33,607 bases of DNA from Shinella pollutisoli (lineage in GTDB: Bacteria; Pseudomonadota; Alphaproteobacteria; Rhizobiales; Rhizobiaceae): NCBI RefSeq assembly GCF_024609765.1, contig NZ_JANFDG010000041.1:1-33607 (forward strand), given 5' to 3'. A program made the translations under genes and the position numbers. Shown here piece by piece: positions 32,062 to 33,607 of the stretch (the stretch's first letter is position 1; each line of letters opens with the position of its first letter). The notes beneath the pieces were generated by a model. The model was not told the origin of the DNA. It made no database searches and was given only the letters and a program-made list of their open reading frames with translations.

Positions 32062-33483
32062 ATGGCGGCGCAACCGAAGACGGCGGACGAGGTGCCGGGC
32101 CCCGATGGAGTGTCCGGCGACGAGATCACCCGGCTCGCCGAGCGTCATCTCGTGCAGCCCTGGCCGGTCTCGGGCTCGATCGGCGCGGAGGCGCGCGGGC
32201 GCATCGACGCGGGCGAGGGCATCTACGTCACCGATGCGGCGGGGCGACGGCTGATCGACGGGCCGGCCGGCATGTGGTGCGTCAATGCCGGCCACCGCAA
32301 CCGCGAGCTTGCCGAGGTCATGGCGGCGCAGGCGATGGAGCTCTCCTACAATTCGCCGTGGTACACGACCAATGTGCCCTCGGCGCTGCTGTCCGCCCGG
32401 CTCGCGGGCCATGCGCCGGAGGGCGTCGACCATGTCTTCTACACGACGGGCGGCTCCTCGGCGGTCGAGACGGCGCTGCGCTTCATGCAGTTTTCCAACA
32501 ATGTGAAGGGGCGGCCGGAGAAGAAGCTGATCGTCTCGCGCCAGGGCGGCTATCACGGCTCGACCTATCTCGCCGCCTCGCTCAACGGCCGGCCGCGCGA
32601 CCACGACTGGATGGACAGCGCCGGCGACCTTGTCGTCAAGCTCACCTGCCCGGACCCGTTCCGCCGGCCGGAGGGGACGACGGTCGAGGCCTTCTGCGAC
32701 TTCCTCGTCGAGGAATTCCGGCAGATGATCGAGGCGCGGGGGGCGGAGCGCATCGGCGCCTTCATCGCCGAGCCGGTGATGGCGTCGGGCGGCGTCATCG
32801 TGCCGCCGGACGACTACCTGAAGCGGATGCGGAAACTCTGCCGGGACAACGACATCCTCTTCATCGCCGACGAGGTGGTGACGGCCTTCGGGCGGCTCGG
32901 CCATGTCTTCGCTTCGCAAGACGTCTTCGGCATCGATCCGGACATGATCACCTTCGCCAAGGGGGTGACGTCGGGTTATTTCCCGCTCGGCGGCGTGATG
33001 ATCGCCGGGCGGCTGTTCGAGGAACTGCGCCGCTCCAACCATTCCGACGCGATGTTCGCGCACGGACTCACCTATTCGAGCCATCCGGTCGGCTGCGCGG
33101 TGGCGCTGAAGAACCTCGACATCCTCGAAGGCGGGCTTCTGGAGCATGCGCGCGCGGTGTCGGACCATTTCCAGAAAAGCCTCAAGGCGCTGGAGGACCT
33201 GCCGCTGGTCGGCGAGGTGCGCGGGCTCGGGCTGATGGCCTGCGTCGAATGCGTCGCCGACCGGGTCAGCAACAACCCGCTGGCGCTCGACATCGAGGTC
33301 GGCAAGCGCATCGACCGGCATTGCCAGGAGCTCGGCCTGCTCGTGCGCCCGCTGATCCACATGTGCGTGATGTCGCCGCCGCTCACCATCACCGCCGCCC
33401 AGATCGACGACATGGCCGCCATCCTGCGCAAGGGGATCGAACTGACGATGGACGATCTGGTGCGGGAGGGGGTGTGGAAATGA
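32062..33483 (+). CDS. Class III (omega-type) PLP aminotransferase
   Basis: This 473-residue fold-type I aminotransferase belongs to the group that uses omega-amino acids, diamines or beta-alanine with pyruvate. It shows GPAGMWCVNAGHRNRELAEVM near residues 71-91, the phosphate-binding TTGGSSAVETALRF, GGYHGSTYLAA, the Asp in FIADEVVTAFGRLG and the PLP lysine in ITFAKGVTSGYFPLGG. TYSSHPVGCAVAL follows. GGAGG at 32052-32056 sets the start at 32062; the open frame reaches 31864 but without homology. It stands divergent from potBCA and probably deaminates the imported amine or a breakdown product. Confidence 0.92.
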   Translation: MAAQPKTADEVPGPDGVSGDEITRLAERHLVQPWPVSGSIGAEARGRIDAGEGIYVTDAAGRRLIDGPAGMWCVNAGHRNRELAEVMAAQAMELSYNSPWYTTNVPSALLSARLAGHAPEGVDHVFYTTGGSSAVETALRFMQFSNNVKGRPEKKLIVSRQGGYHGSTYLAASLNGRPRDHDWMDSAGDLVVKLTCPDPFRRPEGTTVEAFCDFLVEEFRQMIEARGAERIGAFIAEPVMASGGVIVPPDDYLKRMRKLCRDNDILFIADEVVTAFGRLGHVFASQDVFGIDPDMITFAKGVTSGYFPLGGVMIAGRLFEELRRSNHSDAMFAHGLTYSSHPVGCAVALKNLDILEGGLLEHARAVSDHFQKSLKALEDLPLVGEVRGLGLMACVECVADRVSNNPLALDIEVGKRIDRHCQELGLLVRPLIHMCVMSPPLTITAAQIDDMAAILRKGIELTMDDLVREGVWK

Positions 33484-33484
33484 G

Positions 33485-33607
33485 CGAATAGCGAGTTGCG
33501 AATAGCGAATAGAGTTTGACCGGAGAGAAGTATTCCTTTCCGGTCTATTCGCTATTCGCTATTCGCTATTCGCTATTCGCTATTCGCTATTCGCTATTCG
33601 CTATTCG
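33485..33607. repeat. CTATTCG heptamer tandem repeat with inverted copies and hairpin
   Basis: Nine uninterrupted CTATTCG units run from 33545 to the window end. Three complementary CGAATAG units (33485-33491, 33499-33505, 33506-33512) and one degenerate unit precede them. Between the two sets is a 7-bp stem GACCGGA/TCCGGTC (33518-33524 with 33539-33545). The whole block begins right after the aminotransferase stop and could fold into one long hairpin acting as a transcript end. The full repeat number cannot be seen. Confidence 0.85.

Noticed and set aside
33545-33607. CRISPR-like array at the window end
   Set aside because: The units are directly abutting 7-mers without spacers, so it is a simple tandem repeat.

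Overview
The window is GC-rich DNA whose gene content, tight ATGA-type overlaps and repeats (100-bp-class intergenic mosaic palindromes beginning CCCTCATCCG) point to a Rhizobiaceae-type alphaproteobacterium (Rhizobium/Sinorhizobium/Shinella/Agrobacterium-like). This rests on gene families and repeats alone; no rRNA or tRNA is present, and no CRISPR array was seen.

Left part (1-3.8 kb): the last codons and right-end hairpins of an IS200/IS605-like insertion sequence abut prmA. Next come a SCO1/SenC copper chaperone, a 52-residue membrane protein, an orphan cheW, a small exported protein and a CreA-family protein. Clear hairpin terminators separate several of these.

Amino-sugar region (3.8-16.2 kb): two divergent operons leave an AT-rich, nearly symmetric control region at 9639-9834. 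Leftward run a BadF-family N-acetyl-hexosamine kinase, a GntR/HutC regulator, a SIS-domain GlcN6P deaminase/isomerase and nagA, followed by an M19 dipeptidase and cutC. Rightward run a MurQ-type etherase, a four-gene ABC sugar importer (binding protein, two permeases, MalK/UgpC-type ATPase) and a Gfo/Idh oxidoreductase. Together they make a plausible complete PTS-independent route: import of MurNAc/GlcNAc, phosphorylation, lactyl-ether cleavage, deacetylation, deamination to fructose-6-phosphate. The same 14-mer sits in mirror image in front of both operons and is the likely GntR operator.

Efflux region (16.2-21.3 kb): an AcrA-type lipoprotein adaptor, an AcrB-type RND pump interrupted by an apparent 1-nt deletion, and a TetR/AcrR repressor form one operon. 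A 22-bp palindrome with the arms and spacing of the classical AcrR box lies in the promoter. No outer-membrane TolC-type gene is present.

Methylated-amine/polyamine-like region (21.3-33.5 kb): a leftward operon encodes two tandem PYROXD2/CrtI-like flavoproteins, a GcvT-like folate-dependent protein and an 80-residue orphan. Divergent from it are a phosphoethanolamine-N-methyltransferase-like enzyme, a BetI-like TetR regulator and a PotD-like binding protein. A PotABC-type importer (leftward) and a class III aminotransferase (rightward) follow. Two related TGAA-N6-TTCA palindromes, one between the divergent operons and one before the aminotransferase, suggest a single regulon. I cannot name the substrate; this is the least familiar system in the window. 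Intergenic mosaic palindromes lie at 12.1, 28.7 and 31.7 kb, and the window ends inside a run of CTATTCG heptamers.
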